64,000 bases of DNA, from contig CBDDFN010000010.1 in NCBI GenBank assembly GCA_965227065.1, forward strand, positions 248,001 to 312,000, read 5' to 3'. Shown piece after piece: positions 45,491 through 53,681 of the stretch. The notes beneath the pieces are model-generated. The model saw only the letters and a list, made by a program, of their open reading frames with translations. It had not been told where the DNA came from and searched no databases. Position 1 is the first letter of the stretch, and the number at the start of each line of letters is the position of its first letter. Origin of the DNA: CBDDFN01 sp965227065 (GTDB taxonomy: Bacteria; Pseudomonadota; Alphaproteobacteria; SPJN01). The position numbers and the translations under genes are program-made.

Positions 45491-47112
45491 TCCGTGTGAT
45501 CCGCGCCGGGCTGATCCTTGCCATTATCATTGTGCTGGCCAGCCTGGCCGCCTGGCTCGCCGACAATCCGGGCCGTCTGGTGGCTGAATGGCAGGGCTGG
45601 CAAATTGAGATGAGCTTTGCCATCGCGCTTGTCCTGCTGGGGCTTGCGGTCGCGGTGGTGGCGGGGCTGTTCATCCTGCTGGGCGAGTTGCGCCCCAAAT
45701 CGCTCATGGCGCGCAAGCGCGGCTTTGATTCCGCGCGCGGCTACAAGGCGCTGACCAATGGTCTGGTGGCGATTGCCGCGGGGGATACAAGCGAGGCGCT
45801 CAAACAGGCCAAGCGCGCGCGCGGGCTGCTCAAAAATGCGCCGGCGACCTTGCTGATCTCGGCCCAGGCTGCCGAGATGCGCGGCGATCATGACGAAGCG
45901 CGCAAGCAGTTCACCGCCATGCTGAACGAGCCGGAAACCGAATTTGTCGGCCTGCGCGGCCTGATGGCTGAAGCCGTCCGGGCCGGGGATCGCAAACGCG
46001 CCCGCGCGTTGGTCCGCCGCGCCCATGCGCTGCGCCCCAAAACGCCCTGGGTGCTTGAAGCCATGTTTGCCTTTGAATGTGAAGCCGGGGAATGGAAGCA
46101 GGCCGAAGAGGCGCTGAAAGCCCGCGCCAAGGCCGGTCTTGAAGACAAGGACGGGATTGCCCGCAAACGCGCCGTTTTGCTGGCCGAACAGGCTATTGCC
46201 GCGGAAGGCAAGGGCTTTGAAAGTGACGCTCTCGATCTTGCGCTCAAAGCCCACCGTCTGTCGAAGGGCCTGCCGCAAAACGCGGTGCGCGCGGCGCGCC
46301 TTCTGGCTCAACAGGGCAAGGTGAAAAAGGCCCGCTCCATCCTGGCCGAAGCCTTCGCCGCCCTGCCCCATCCGTTCCTGATTGCTGCCGATGCCGCGCT
46401 TGATCCGGCGGAAAAGCCCAAGGACCGGCTCAAGCGGATTGAGAAATTTGCCGCCCGCGCAGGCAACACGCCCGAAGCCGAGCTGGCGGTCGCCGAAGCC
46501 GCCATTCAGGCGGGGAACTGGACGCGGGCCGGGGAAGCGCTGGTGTCGGTTCCCGAAGGCGAACGGACCCGGCGGCATTGGCAGCTTGAAGCCGAGCGGC
46601 TGCGCCGGGGTGTTGGCCGGGTCGATGAGGCGCGCGAGGCGATGATGAGCGCGGCGGTGGCGTCTGACCCCAGCTGGCGGTGCCGGTCATGTGGCCGGTC
46701 GTCCGACCGCTGGCAGGCGATCTGCCCCTCTTGCCTGAGCTTTGATTCCCAAAGTTGGAGCATGGCGGACAGCCCCACACCGGTGGTTGCCGACACGCTT
46801 GATGTTGATCTGCCCGTGGCGGTTGATCCCGCGCCTGCGCCGCCGCGCAGCGCTGAGCCCAAACCCGCACCCCAACCGGCACCCCAACCAGTCTCTCGGC
46901 CCGCATCGCCGCCCGCCGACGCGCCGCCTTTGGCGCCGTCAGGATTTGGCGCATCGGGACGCGGCAAGCCCAAGGCAGCCTCGTCGTCCAATCCGGGCAA
47001 AGACGACATTGTCATTCTCGATTCGCCCATTCCGCCCGCCGATCAGGGTGTGCCGAAAGATGAGGATGATGATTTCAACGACCCCCAGGCGATTGCGCGC
47101 CAGACCCCGTGA
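45487..47112 (+). CDS. hemY: HemY N-terminal domain / TPR protein with a C-terminal zinc ribbon
   Basis: A 541-residue membrane protein. Two N-terminal hydrophobic segments (about 3-25 and 39-63) anchor it; TPR-like alpha repeats follow (about 85-380). A CxxC...CxxC ribbon (CRSCGRSSDRWQAICPSC) lies at about 399-416, and a 120-residue Pro/Ala-rich acidic tail ends the protein. This alphaproteobacterial HemY is not the protoporphyrinogen oxidase of Bacillus; a role in haem-pathway or envelope organisation is inferred from its constant linkage to hemCD and Mic60. Its ATG overlaps the previous stop (ATGA). Confidence 0.88.
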   Translation: MIRVIRAGLILAIIIVLASLAAWLADNPGRLVAEWQGWQIEMSFAIALVLLGLAVAVVAGLFILLGELRPKSLMARKRGFDSARGYKALTNGLVAIAAGDTSEALKQAKRARGLLKNAPATLLISAQAAEMRGDHDEARKQFTAMLNEPETEFVGLRGLMAEAVRAGDRKRARALVRRAHALRPKTPWVLEAMFAFECEAGEWKQAEEALKARAKAGLEDKDGIARKRAVLLAEQAIAAEGKGFESDALDLALKAHRLSKGLPQNAVRAARLLAQQGKVKKARSILAEAFAALPHPFLIAADAALDPAEKPKDRLKRIEKFAARAGNTPEAELAVAEAAIQAGNWTRAGEALVSVPEGERTRRHWQLEAERLRRGVGRVDEAREAMMSAAVASDPSWRCRSCGRSSDRWQAICPSCLSFDSQSWSMADSPTPVVADTLDVDLPVAVDPAPAPPRSAEPKPAPQPAPQPVSRPASPPADAPPLAPSGFGASGRGKPKAASSSNPGKDDIVILDSPIPPADQGVPKDEDDDFNDPQAIARQTP

Positions 47113-47190
47113 GGGGCGCGATGCCGCGCGGGGCATCATGCCTCCGGCAGGGAAGGGGCTGCGGCAGGGTGCGGCGCGCCGCTTTTTCAT

Positions 47191-47308
47191 CGTCATTCCC
47201 GGGCGCGCTGTAGCGCGAACCGGGAATCTGATGGCGATAAATTCCGTGCAAAATTCAGATTCGGGGTTCCATCCTTCGCCCAAGGCTTTGGATGGCCCCG
47301 GAATGACG
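47191..47308. repeat. REP/BIME-like two-hairpin repeat, copy 5
   Basis: It begins CGTCATTCCCGG and ends CCCCGGAATGACG, with ACCGGGAATCTGA and TTCAGATTCGGGG inside. It occupies much of the 274-nt gap between hemY and tRNA-Thr. The rest of that gap has no recognisable gene. Confidence 0.8.
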
Positions 47309-47386
47309 GCGGACGGGGCTGCGGCGGGAATTCGCAATTGCGGCGCGGACGGCCTTCGATTATGGTGCGCGCCTCGCACGATATGG

Positions 47387-47462
<76 letters not shown>

Positions 47463-47579
47463 TCTCACTCAAAAACTTCCAAGATTAGATGCAAAATTTT
47501 GTTGCCCAGAACACAATGAGAACACGCTATCGAATCAAAGTGATTTTAGGTATATTCAAGATTCTTTTTTTCTAAACAT
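47463..47579 (+). other. AT-rich junction after tRNA-Thr
   Basis: Base composition drops sharply at the tRNA 3' end (runs such as AAATTTTGTTG and TTCTTTTTTTCTAAA). This is the left edge of a 1.4-kb insert. It should contain the promoter of the antitoxin-like gene; I see no convincing ribosome-binding site, no integrase and no copy of the tRNA end on the right-hand side. Confidence 0.5.
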
Positions 47580-48176
47580 GTGGCGAACGACGGTATATCA
47601 GTTATGCGGGAAACTACCGATTTCTCAGAGAAGCCACCTTACGACGCGCGAGCGATTGCGAATAACATGCTCGATCATGCGGACGAGCATAATATTTATA
47701 TTACCAATTTGAAGTTGCAAAAACTTCTATATTTTGTTCATGGGCGTTTTATGTCAAGTACTGGCAACCCTTTGGTGCGCGGTAATTTTGAGGCATGGCA
47801 ATACGGTCCAGTCCACCCTTTGGTTTATCAGGGGTTTAAGGAATGTGGAGCGGAGCGCATAGATTGTAGATTAGGTGCAAAGGATCTGTTTACCGGCGAA
47901 GAGTCGCCAATAAAAACTAAAATTAACGATGAAGCTAGGCGGCATATTAGAATAGTAATTGACCAGCTCGGTCCGCTCTCACCAGGAAGACTCGTTGAGC
48001 TCTCTCACGCACCAAATGCCCCTTGGTCGTACGTAGTAAACAAATCCAGAACATCAGTTGCGCTAGGCCTCCGAATCTCTAATACTGTGATTTCAGATCG
48101 ATTCCGGTTCCACAAAGTGGCAATCGCCGATCAGCCGGTTACAGGAGAGCCAAGTGAAGATTCGCCCCTTACCTGA
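47580..48176 (+). CDS. Panacea / SocA-like (DUF4065) antitoxin-type protein
   Basis: A 198-residue protein dominated by a Panacea/DUF4065 domain (about residues 22-140): ARAIANNMLDHADEHNI, the hallmark TNLKLQKLLYFVHGRF, and EAWQYGPVHPLVYQGFKECG. This domain is the antitoxin in Panacea-type toxin-antitoxin systems and in Caulobacter SocA, which delivers its toxin to ClpXP. The start is uncertain: GTG 47580 or ATG 47604, neither with a good ribosome site. Codon use and AT content differ clearly from neighbours. It overlaps the next gene by 23 nt, as expected of a coupled pair. Confidence 0.85.
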   Translation: MANDGISVMRETTDFSEKPPYDARAIANNMLDHADEHNIYITNLKLQKLLYFVHGRFMSSTGNPLVRGNFEAWQYGPVHPLVYQGFKECGAERIDCRLGAKDLFTGEESPIKTKINDEARRHIRIVIDQLGPLSPGRLVELSHAPNAPWSYVVNKSRTSVALGLRISNTVISDRFRFHKVAIADQPVTGEPSEDSPLT

Positions 48177-48873
48177 TATCGACCTTGCGCGGATCGCTCC
48201 GATGCAGCGCGATCAGAAATATCGCAGTCTTTTTGCTTTTAAAGAAGGGCGCCCGCCTTATTCCTATGAAGCCGTTAGACGCTGTTCGTTTGATATTTAT
48301 AATATTCAACCTGAAATGTTTGGGCCCGCTGAAAGAACAGCCTGGAGCGTGATTGATCATGATATCGCAAAATTTGCGAAAAAAGAAGAAGCCATCATTG
48401 CAAACAGAAATGTAGCGCGATCGCTTTATAATTTTTCCAGCGAACATGATCTGATTGGAAAAGAAATCGACCTTTTCCCAATGAAAATTGGCGGGGGACG
48501 AAGAATCGTGATTTGGAATTCCGTCTTATTGAATATGGACGGTAGGCTACTAGTTCCTTTTCTTGATCCTAGAAAAAGTAAAGGTTTGAGCGAACTTGGG
48601 TTGAAGTTCGCTTTTTCGGTTATGCACGAACACATCCGAGAAGCTGACCCAGATTTTGACAAGGTGGTGTTTGGTGTATTTAAGTTTCCTGCTGAAAAAA
48701 GTGGTTCGCGAAAAGCACAGCTTGTTCTTGAAGATGATTTCGGAAAATTTTCATTTGACCAACTAGACGAGATGGTTGCGGAAACTTACGAAATTTGGAT
48801 TGAAGTTTGTGAAGAGCGTGAAGAGGAAGTTCGTAAATCGAGCGGGGGTTCATATGGACCGCTATTTCGCTAG
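48154..48873 (+). CDS. Unrecognised protein, candidate toxin partner of the Panacea protein
   Basis: A 239-residue soluble protein with no signal peptide or membrane segment. I do not recognise a named domain. It starts at GTG 48154 with a good GGAGAG ribosome site inside the upstream gene. Features seen: an N-terminal block ending in QKYRSLFAFKEGRPPYSYE (21-39), an EIDLF pentapeptide (104-108) resembling the beta-clamp motif QL(S/D)LF, a core strand RRIVIWNSVLLNMDGRLLVPF, and an acidic helical C-terminus (about 201-226). Order, sizes and overlap resemble socA-socB, whose SocB toxin binds the DnaN clamp; homology to SocB is unproven. Confidence 0.6.
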   Translation: MKIRPLPDIDLARIAPMQRDQKYRSLFAFKEGRPPYSYEAVRRCSFDIYNIQPEMFGPAERTAWSVIDHDIAKFAKKEEAIIANRNVARSLYNFSSEHDLIGKEIDLFPMKIGGGRRIVIWNSVLLNMDGRLLVPFLDPRKSKGLSELGLKFAFSVMHEHIREADPDFDKVVFGVFKFPAEKSGSRKAQLVLEDDFGKFSFDQLDEMVAETYEIWIEVCEEREEEVRKSSGGSYGPLFR

Positions 48874-48896
48874 ATGGGAAAGCCTTCGTTCTGTTT

Positions 48897-48918
48897 ATTG
48901 ATCGCATTAGCGATCAAT
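48897..48918. repeat. Perfect 9-bp inverted repeat at the right edge of the insert
   Basis: ATTGATCGC (48897-48905) and GCGATCAAT (48910-48918) flank ATTA, 24 nt after the candidate toxin stop codon. A second GC-rich hairpin (CCCGCCC/GGGCGGG, about 48928-48945) follows. Neither has a T-tract, but together they could end the transcript; high-GC DNA resumes here. Confidence 0.5.
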
Positions 48919-48979
48919 CGCGCCCGACCCGCCCCCATGGGCGGGCGCGTTCCGCACCCACCCTCGGGCCGGTCGCGAC

Positions 48980-48988
48980 TTATCCACA
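48980..48988 (+). promoter_or_regulatory. Perfect DnaA box at the edge of the AT-rich insert
   Basis: TTATCCACA, within a 14-nt stretch (GCGACTTATCCACA) identical to that upstream of gcrA at 9234-9247. It lies between the insert and the GGCT gene 3' end. Function here is unknown; it may be a titration site or chance. Confidence 0.4.
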
Positions 48989-49001
48989 CTAATCGAAAAG
49001 C

Positions 49002-49397
49002 CTACAGCGCGGCCCTGATCCACGCCATCCAGTCGCCGTGATCGATCCGTTCAAGATCGCTCACCGGCTGGTTCCAGTAATAGAGCGCCGCGGTCATTTG
49101 CGGCTCATGCAATGTCACTTCGGCGAGCACATAGCGTGAGCCGTCCCGATCAGCCGGGTCATAGTCTTCATAGGCGTGCAGCACCGGCCAGATCGCATCA
49201 TCGGTGACATCATAAAGAAAGCCTTTGACCAGCCCCTCACCGGGTACCAAAGCGGGCGCAGGCCCGAACGTGTAAAGCGCGCCCGTGATCACGCACGGCC
49301 CGACGGGCCTGAGGCCATGGCGTACGCCAAGCTGATCAAGGTAAGGCTCATCCCAAAGCAAATGGCCGTAAACGGCCAGCCGGTCATGCCGCTGCAT
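49002..49397 (-). CDS. Gamma-glutamylcyclotransferase-like (AIG2/GGCT fold) protein
   Basis: A 131-residue GGCT-fold protein: the N-terminal LAVYGHLLW strand-loop, central VKGFLYDVTDDAIWPVLHAYEDYDP (partial) with the candidate catalytic glutamate in AYEDYDP, and a C-terminal WMAWIRAAL helix. Members form 5-oxoproline from gamma-glutamyl amines, but many are uncharacterised. The usual glycine-threonine-leucine of the substrate loop reads GHLL here. ATG 49397 overlaps the upstream redoxin gene by 14 nt. Confidence 0.8.
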   Translation of the reverse strand: MQRHDRLAVYGHLLWDEPYLDQLGVRHGLRPVGPCVITGALYTFGPAPALVPGEGLVKGFLYDVTDDAIWPVLHAYEDYDPADRDGSRYVLAEVTLHEPQMTAALYYWNQPVSDLERIDHGDWMAWIRAAL

Positions 49398-50238
49398 AGG
49401 TTCCATCCAGCACCGCAAGGAAGGTCGAAGGCTCAGGCCGCACCCGGTAATCATCGGTCTGATCGGCAAACAGGATGATGCCATCCTTGTCGGCGATGAC
49501 CACGGTGGGCATGACCAGATCATCCTCATAGCCCATCAGCCCCATGCCCATGGGCAGCCCGTCGGGATGGGCGATACCGAGCTGTTGGGCGGCGGTGTTG
49601 CCCGCATCCACCATGAAGTGGAACGGCACATCATATTTGGCGGCAAGCTTTTCGGTCTGGCCATGGGCTTGCGGGGAAATCAGCACGACTTGCGCGCCCC
49701 TGCGGTCAAGCTCCTGATACTGGCCGGCAATTTCGCGGATCTGGGTCATGCATAGCGGGCACCAATTGCCCCGGAAAAACAGAAAGATTGTCGGCTGGCC
49801 CTTAAAAGAATGCGCCATGACCGGCGTGCCGTCATGCTGTTCAAGGGGAAAGTCCGGCATGGGCTGGCCCGGCGCGAGGGCGGCGACCGTGGCCCGGCCA
49901 AAGCGCGCATACCAGAATTCATACAGCCAATAGCCCGCAAAGCCGAGCGCGGCGAGAAACACCGTCAACGCACTTTCGCCCGCGCCAAACAGGCCATAAA
50001 GCGCCATCACAAGCCCCGCAATGCCCAGTGTTGTGCACACCGGCACCCGCAGGCGCGCGCCTTTGAACAGGGAAGCGACCGTTGCCCCCAGAAAGACCAT
50101 CAGCGGCACGGTGATCAGCACAATACCGGCCCAGCCCCAGTGAAATCCGTCTGAGGCGAGCGAAACGATGGCGCTGATCATCAACGTCATGGTGCCGATA
50201 AAAAACGGCAAAACGTAGTAGGATTTGATCTTGTTCAT
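49384..50238 (-). CDS. Membrane-anchored peroxiredoxin/thioredoxin-like protein
   Basis: A 284-residue protein. The N-terminal third has about four hydrophobic helices (residues 8-115). The rest is an AhpC/TSA redoxin domain with PMPDFPLEQHDG and the redox-active pair in RGNWCPLCMTQIREIAGQY (CPLC). The placement suggests an inner-membrane protein that reduces peroxides or disulfides; which side the domain faces is not settled. ATG 50238 with a GGGAGG site is preferred over in-frame starts upstream. It overlaps the GGCT gene and diverges from the diiron protein gene. Confidence 0.85.
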   Translation of the reverse strand: MNKIKSYYVLPFFIGTMTLMISAIVSLASDGFHWGWAGIVLITVPLMVFLGATVASLFKGARLRVPVCTTLGIAGLVMALYGLFGAGESALTVFLAALGFAGYWLYEFWYARFGRATVAALAPGQPMPDFPLEQHDGTPVMAHSFKGQPTIFLFFRGNWCPLCMTQIREIAGQYQELDRRGAQVVLISPQAHGQTEKLAAKYDVPFHFMVDAGNTAAQQLGIAHPDGLPMGMGLMGYEDDLVMPTVVIADKDGIILFADQTDDYRVRPEPSTFLAVLDGTYAAA

Positions 50239-50347
50239 GAAAGCCTCCCACAGGCGGTTTCGCGCCCCATCCTGGTCCGCACCATAAGCGACCAGGCACG
50301 CGGGGGCCATTCACGGATTTATCAGGGCCTGTTCCGCCCGCTCAAGT

Positions 50348-50361
50348 TGACGCTAGCGTCA
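50348..50361. promoter_or_regulatory. Perfect 14-bp palindrome upstream of the diiron protein gene
   Basis: TGACGCTAGCGTCA is fully self-complementary and lies in the 225-nt divergent gap between the redoxin and diiron genes, 102 nt before the latter's start codon. It has the shape of an operator for a dimeric TetR-, GntR- or MerR-type regulator, none of which is encoded nearby. Confidence 0.5.
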
Positions 50362-50463
50362 TTTTTGTCTTGACTGAAGGTGACGCCTTGTTCATCTTTG
50401 CGCGCAACACTGAGGACGTCCGGCGATACCAAGACCGGACCTGGTTTGAGATGGGAGATCCAC

Positions 50464-51579
50464 ATGAGCGACATCACCACAGATCCGGCATACAACACGG
50501 TTGCGCCCGGCGACTTCAAATCGATGATCGAAGTTGACCGCTATAACAACCGCTCAACCGCCTTCGACAAGATCATTTCGGCCACCCATGATCATTTCTG
50601 GGATCCGCTCGACACCAAATATATCGACTTCTCGGTCCCATTCGACATTGAGTCCGACTATATCGTTGACCCTGAAATGTCGCTCGACCGCATCATCGCC
50701 GACATGGCCGGTCTGGATGAGAAAAAGAAAATCAAACTGGCCAATATGGGCACCTTGTGGTCGCTGTCGGCCATTCTGCATGGCGAGCAAGGCGCGCTGT
50801 CCCTGTCGGCCTCGCTGGTTGATATTCTGAAGGACCCCGGCGCACAGGAATATGCCACCAATCAGGCGCGCGAAGAGGCGCGTCACGTGCTGGGCTTCTC
50901 GCGGTACGTGCAGGCGCGCTGGGGCAAGCCGTGCGAGTGCGGTCCCGCGCTGGCTGATCTGCTGGACGAGCTGGTCGCTGCGCCGGAAGTCTACAAAAAG
51001 ATCGTCGGCATGCAGATGCTGGTTGAAGGCCTCGCCATGGGCGCGTTTGCCTCGCTTTATACCTATGGCCGCGACCCGCTTTTGAAGCAGCTCACCCAGC
51101 TGGTGATGACTGATGAGGCGTTCCACCACAAATTCGGTAAAATCTGGGCCGACAAGACCATTCCTTATGTGTCCGAAGCCGAACGCAACATGATCGAAGA
51201 CTGGGCCTTCCATTGCTTCCATCAGCTGCTGTTCAACCTTGTGAGCCCCGATCAGCGCGGCTGGATGTATGAAGAGGTCGGCATCGACGCCGCCTGGGCG
51301 CAAAATGCGTTCATCGAGGCGATGACGGATGAGAAAATCCGCGAAGACATGGCCGACGCCACCAACATCTTCCGCGTTCTGATCAAGACCCTGCTCAAAG
51401 CCGGCATTATCACCGAGCGCACCGCGCCCAATTATGCCGCCTTTGTCGATATGAAAGAGCTGCACGCCGAAGGCGACCGCATGGTCGGTGATGATATTGC
51501 CGAGGAAGGCATCAAATATCTGATCGAACTCAATGGCGGCAAACTTTCGCGCGCCACGGGCCTGCTGGCTGCCGAATAG
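50464..51579 (+). CDS. Ferritin-like diiron protein
   Basis: A 371-residue helical protein with a full carboxylate-bridged diiron signature: E108 (HGEQ), E138xxH141 (REEARH), E188 (LVEGLAMG) and E218xxH221 (DEAFHH). This is the pattern of ferritin-like oxidases and oxygenases such as ribonucleotide reductase R2-like, AurF-like and fatty aldehyde-metabolising enzymes; the exact activity is unknown. A Cys pair (CEC, 157-159) follows the first metal helices. ATG 50464 follows GGGAG. A palindrome upstream and a terminator downstream make it a single-gene unit just before a fatty-acid-type operon. Confidence 0.82.
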   Translation: MSDITTDPAYNTVAPGDFKSMIEVDRYNNRSTAFDKIISATHDHFWDPLDTKYIDFSVPFDIESDYIVDPEMSLDRIIADMAGLDEKKKIKLANMGTLWSLSAILHGEQGALSLSASLVDILKDPGAQEYATNQAREEARHVLGFSRYVQARWGKPCECGPALADLLDELVAAPEVYKKIVGMQMLVEGLAMGAFASLYTYGRDPLLKQLTQLVMTDEAFHHKFGKIWADKTIPYVSEAERNMIEDWAFHCFHQLLFNLVSPDQRGWMYEEVGIDAAWAQNAFIEAMTDEKIREDMADATNIFRVLIKTLLKAGIITERTAPNYAAFVDMKELHAEGDRMVGDDIAEEGIKYLIELNGGKLSRATGLLAAE

Positions 51580-51604
51580 GCACACAGTTTCACTCAAGCC
51601 TTGC

Positions 51605-51636
51605 GGGCGGTGCTTTTATCAAGCGCCGCCCTTTTT
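51605..51636 (+). terminator. Intrinsic terminator after the diiron protein gene
   Basis: GGGCGGTGC (51605-51613) pairs with GCGCCGCCC (51623-51631), with one G-U pair and loop TTTTATCAA, followed by TTTTT (51632-51636). Confidence 0.88.
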
Positions 51637-51714
51637 CTTTGCGCCGCCTTCGCCAGCCGCTAGTCTGTCAAAAAACAATCAAGACAGCTCAAGACAGGGC
51701 AGGCAGGGGACGGC

Positions 51715-52506
51715 ATGTCATACACAGGATTTGAACGGATTACCGTATCGGTCACCGACGGGATCGGGACGGTCGCGCTGACCGGGCGCGATGCGCTGAA
51801 CCGCGTTGACGAGCGCATGCACGAAGAATTGGCGCAAGTGTTCACCCGCGTGGCGCGCGATCCCGCGATCCGCGTGGTGGTGCTGACCGGCCATGGCCAG
51901 CATTTCTGCGCTGGCGGTGATCTGGAATGGATGCGCGATGCGCGTTTGGGCCAATGTGATCTGCCGTCGATCGAAGATGCCAAGGCCATCATCTTTTCCT
52001 TGCTGGACCTCCGCAAACCCGTGATCGCCAAAATCAGCGGCGCGTGTGTCGGGCTGGGGGCAACGCTGGCCCTGTTTTGCGACACAATCTTTGCCGCCGG
52101 TGATGCCACCATTTCAGACCCCCATGTGAAGGTCGGCATTGTGGCGGGGGATGGTGGCGCGATTATCTGGCCGCAACTGATCGGCTATGCGCGGGCCAAG
52201 GAATATCTCATGACCGGCGACGGGTTGAGCGGCGCGCGGGCGGCTGAAATCGGTCTGATCAATCACGCGGTTGATCCCGATGCGCTTGACCAGACCGTTC
52301 AGGCCTATGCGGAACGGTTGCGCGATGGCGCTTATCAGGCGATTTGCTCCACCAAGGTTGCCGTCAATATCGGGCTCAAGCAGCTGGCGCATTCGATCCT
52401 GGATGCTTCGGTCGCTTATGAAATGGAAACGTTCCGCACGCACGATCATGCCGAGGCTGTCGATGCGTTTTTGGAAAAACGCGCTCCCAGATTTCAAGGC
52501 CGGTAA
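51715..52506 (+). CDS. Enoyl-CoA hydratase/isomerase family protein
   Basis: A 263-residue crotonase-fold protein. The oxyanion-hole segments are HFCAGGDLEWM and ISGACVGLGATLALFCD. The later acidic position reads VAGDGG, a variant seen in crotonase subgroups, so hydratase, isomerase or hydrolase activity cannot be fixed. It heads a run of genes (two acyl-CoA-dehydrogenase-fold enzymes, SDR, amidotransferase, MscS-like channel) and shares one base with the next start codon (TAATG). Confidence 0.88.
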   Translation: MSYTGFERITVSVTDGIGTVALTGRDALNRVDERMHEELAQVFTRVARDPAIRVVVLTGHGQHFCAGGDLEWMRDARLGQCDLPSIEDAKAIIFSLLDLRKPVIAKISGACVGLGATLALFCDTIFAAGDATISDPHVKVGIVAGDGGAIIWPQLIGYARAKEYLMTGDGLSGARAAEIGLINHAVDPDALDQTVQAYAERLRDGAYQAICSTKVAVNIGLKQLAHSILDASVAYEMETFRTHDHAEAVDAFLEKRAPRFQGR

Positions 52507-53681
52507 TGGATACACAAGTTCAGTTTGACGAACCCCATCATGTGCGGGAACTGCGCGACACGGTGCGCCGCTTTATTGGCGACCATGCCAGCCGCGAAGA
52601 TGCGCGCGCCTGGGACAAAGACAATATTTTCCCACGAGCCGCGTTTGACGGGATCGCCCGGCTGGGCCTGATGGGCCTCACCGTGCCGGAAGAATTTGGT
52701 GGTACCGGCATTGATCTGACCGCGACCATGGCGGTGATTGAAGAGCTTGCCAAACGCTCGGTCGCGCTGGCCTGTCCTTATATTCAGGCGGTCTGCTATG
52801 CGGGCATGAACCTCAATGAAAATGGCTCGGCCGGCCAGAAGGCAGCCTTGCTGCCGCGCGTCGCAGCGGGTGATCTGATCTTTGCCTATGGTCTGTCCGA
52901 ACCCAATGTCGGCGGCGACCTCGCTACGGTTGAAACCACCGGCCGGGTTGAGGGCGATACGATTGTCATCAACGGCACCAAGCGGTGGTGCACCGGCGCG
53001 CATATTGCCGATTTTATCTTCTGTCTGCTGCGCACCGGACCCAAAGACGACAAATATAAAAACCTCTCCATTGTGTTGATCCCCGCCGACGCGCCGGGCA
53101 TTGCGCACACGCCTTTGGGGCATCTGGGCATTCGCGGCGTCGCCACCATGGACGCGATATTTGAAGACGTCCGCGTGCCGGTAGACAATGTGCTCGGCGG
53201 CCCTGATATGCTCAATCGGGGATGGGGCCAGCTGGCGGGACGCGCGCTTGAGGTTGAAAAGCTTGAACTGTCGGCCTGTGCGCTGGGCCTGGCTGAAGCT
53301 GCGCTCGCCGATGCGTGGGCTTACGCCGAAGAGCGGGTGCAGTTCGGCCAGCCCATTTCGGCCCATCAGGCGATCCGCCATGATCTGGCGGCGTGCGCCA
53401 CTGACGTCAAAGCTATGCGCCACATGCTGATGCACGCCACTTGGCTCGCCGATCTGGACCGGCCCTGCTCGGTCGAAACCTCGATGGCCAAGCTGTTTTG
53501 CTGTGAAGGGGCCGCCCGTGTCACCCAGAGCTGTCAGCGCATCACCGGCGCGTACGGCCTGTCCGACGGCATGGATATGGAACGCTATGTGCGCGACGCG
53601 ATTTCACTGCCCATTGTGGGCGGCTCCTCCAACATGCAGAAAAACAATATCGCCAACCGCATGGGGCTCAGATCAAAATGA
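52506..53681 (+). CDS. Acyl-CoA dehydrogenase
   Basis: A 391-residue flavoprotein of the acyl-CoA dehydrogenase family: GLTVPEEFGGTGID, FAYGLSEPNVGGDLA, the FAD-binding WCTGAHIADF region, YAEERVQFGQPI and the terminal GGSSNMQKNNIANRMGL (partial). The usual catalytic glutamate position is not obvious to me. It oxidises an acyl-CoA at the alpha-beta bond, passing electrons to ETF. It is tightly coupled to both neighbours (TAATG upstream, ATGA downstream). Confidence 0.9.
   Translation: MDTQVQFDEPHHVRELRDTVRRFIGDHASREDARAWDKDNIFPRAAFDGIARLGLMGLTVPEEFGGTGIDLTATMAVIEELAKRSVALACPYIQAVCYAGMNLNENGSAGQKAALLPRVAAGDLIFAYGLSEPNVGGDLATVETTGRVEGDTIVINGTKRWCTGAHIADFIFCLLRTGPKDDKYKNLSIVLIPADAPGIAHTPLGHLGIRGVATMDAIFEDVRVPVDNVLGGPDMLNRGWGQLAGRALEVEKLELSACALGLAEAALADAWAYAEERVQFGQPISAHQAIRHDLAACATDVKAMRHMLMHATWLADLDRPCSVETSMAKLFCCEGAARVTQSCQRITGAYGLSDGMDMERYVRDAISLPIVGGSSNMQKNNIANRMGLRSK

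Noticed and set aside
45241..46578. Long minus-strand reading frame opposite hemD-mic60 and hemY
   Set aside because: Antisense shadow of two well-supported genes.
47463..48990. Integrative element with attL/attR at tRNA-Thr
   Set aside because: No integrase gene and no repeat of the tRNA 3' end on the right side were found; the insert may be a remnant or have arrived by another route.
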